Source: Candidatus Zixiibacteriota bacterium
GTDB lineage: Bacteria; Zixibacteria; MSB-5A5; GN15; FEB-12
DNA: 5,798 bases
Reading direction: 5' to 3'
Assembly: GCA_023132995.1 (NCBI GenBank)
Contig: JAGLXI010000242.1
Span: forward strand, 1 to 5,798
A program made the position numbers and the translations under genes. How positions within the stretch are numbered: the stretch's first letter is position 1; each line of letters opens with the position of its first letter. This document shows positions 5,648-5,798 of this stretch, in pieces. The notes beneath the pieces were generated by a model that saw only the letters and a program-made list of their open reading frames with translations, did no database searches and was not told the origin of the DNA.

Positions 5648-5663
5648 ATTACTGCCTCCGGCT

Positions 5664-5798
5664 CTATCTGGCGTTGAAAGGGTTATCTCGCGGGACGGCC
5701 GGCTCGTCTTTCGATCGCTCCCGACGAGGTGAACCGCTGCTGAATTCCTCGCCAATATACCGCGCGGCGTGCCTGACGGAAATGTGGCCATGGCCTTG
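5664..5798 (-). CDS. Likely C-terminal end of an upstream gene of unknown function, cut by window edge
   Basis: The minus-strand frame entering at 5798 is open for 44 codons and stops at TAG (5664-5666). The visible tail begins QGHGHISVRHAARYIGEEFS, then turns strongly charged and proline-rich, which is common for a disordered C-terminus. About two thirds of third-codon positions are G or C. Two other minus frames are also open for much of this stretch, so the choice of frame is tentative. I do not recognise the family. The stop is 5 bp before the SD of the next short ORF, which fits an operon continuing from the right. Confidence 0.4.
   Translation of the reverse strand, partial: QGHGHISVRHAARYIGEEFSSGSPRRERSKDEPAVPRDNPFNAR

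Noticed and set aside
5576..5791. 71-codon minus-strand frame starting at 5791
   Set aside because: The Thr/Ser/Arg-rich sequence has no motif, and the alternative frame (5664-5798) fits better as a gene end. Only its last 23 codons have their own strong SD, so those alone were kept as a candidate.
1..5798. CRISPR array, rRNA, intact insertion sequence
   Set aside because: No regularly spaced repeats, no rRNA-like sequence and no transposase or integrase motif were found on either strand.

Overview
The window is bacterial DNA of fairly high GC content (about 55-58% by eye). Every gene I can support lies on the minus strand, so transcription runs from the right edge (5798) to the left edge (1). 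TTG and ATG starts occur, with Shine-Dalgarno (SD) sites before most genes. Nothing fixes the taxon. The genes fit a free-living Gram-negative-type or candidate-phylum bacterium that makes an elaborate surface polysaccharide, and I would not name a phylum from this sequence alone.

Layout, in transcription order. (1) 5664-5798: the likely C-terminal tail of an unrecognised gene cut by the window edge. (2) 5576-5647: a 23-codon ORF with a strong SD. (3) 4598-5563: an NAD-synthase-like ATP pyrophosphatase starting at TTG. (4) 2558-4546: a large class-II glutamine amidotransferase of the asparagine synthetase B type, 51 bp downstream. (5) 2419-2557: a 139-bp spacer with a 10-bp G:C homopolymer, short direct repeats, a hairpin and a possible promoter. 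(6) 1462-2418: a WlbA/WbpB-type UDP-GlcNAc-uronate 3-dehydrogenase. (7) 1042-1461: a 420-bp spacer with a 11-bp perfect inverted repeat, other hairpins and one doubtful 32-codon ORF. (8) 436-1041: a SAM-dependent methyltransferase. (9) 1-410: the N-terminal 136 residues of an ECF-type vitamin-transporter S component, cut by the left edge.

The right two thirds (1462-5563) read as part of a surface-polysaccharide locus. WlbA/WbpB oxidises C3 of UDP-N-acetylglucosaminuronic acid on the way to 2,3-diacetamido-2,3-dideoxyuronic acids. An AsnB-like and a NadE-like enzyme, both of which activate a carboxylate with ATP and attach nitrogen, sit directly upstream. My inference is that one or both convert a uronic acid carboxylate to an amide (uronamide) rather than making asparagine or NAD. 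The left third is a separate unit: a methyltransferase and a membrane uptake component 25 bp apart, which probably work on the same unknown small molecule.

The most interesting points are the unusual NadE-like protein paired with the AsnB-like one, the methyltransferase/ECF-S pair, and the homopolymer/direct-repeat spacer before wlbA. I found no CRISPR array, tRNA, rRNA or intact transposase.
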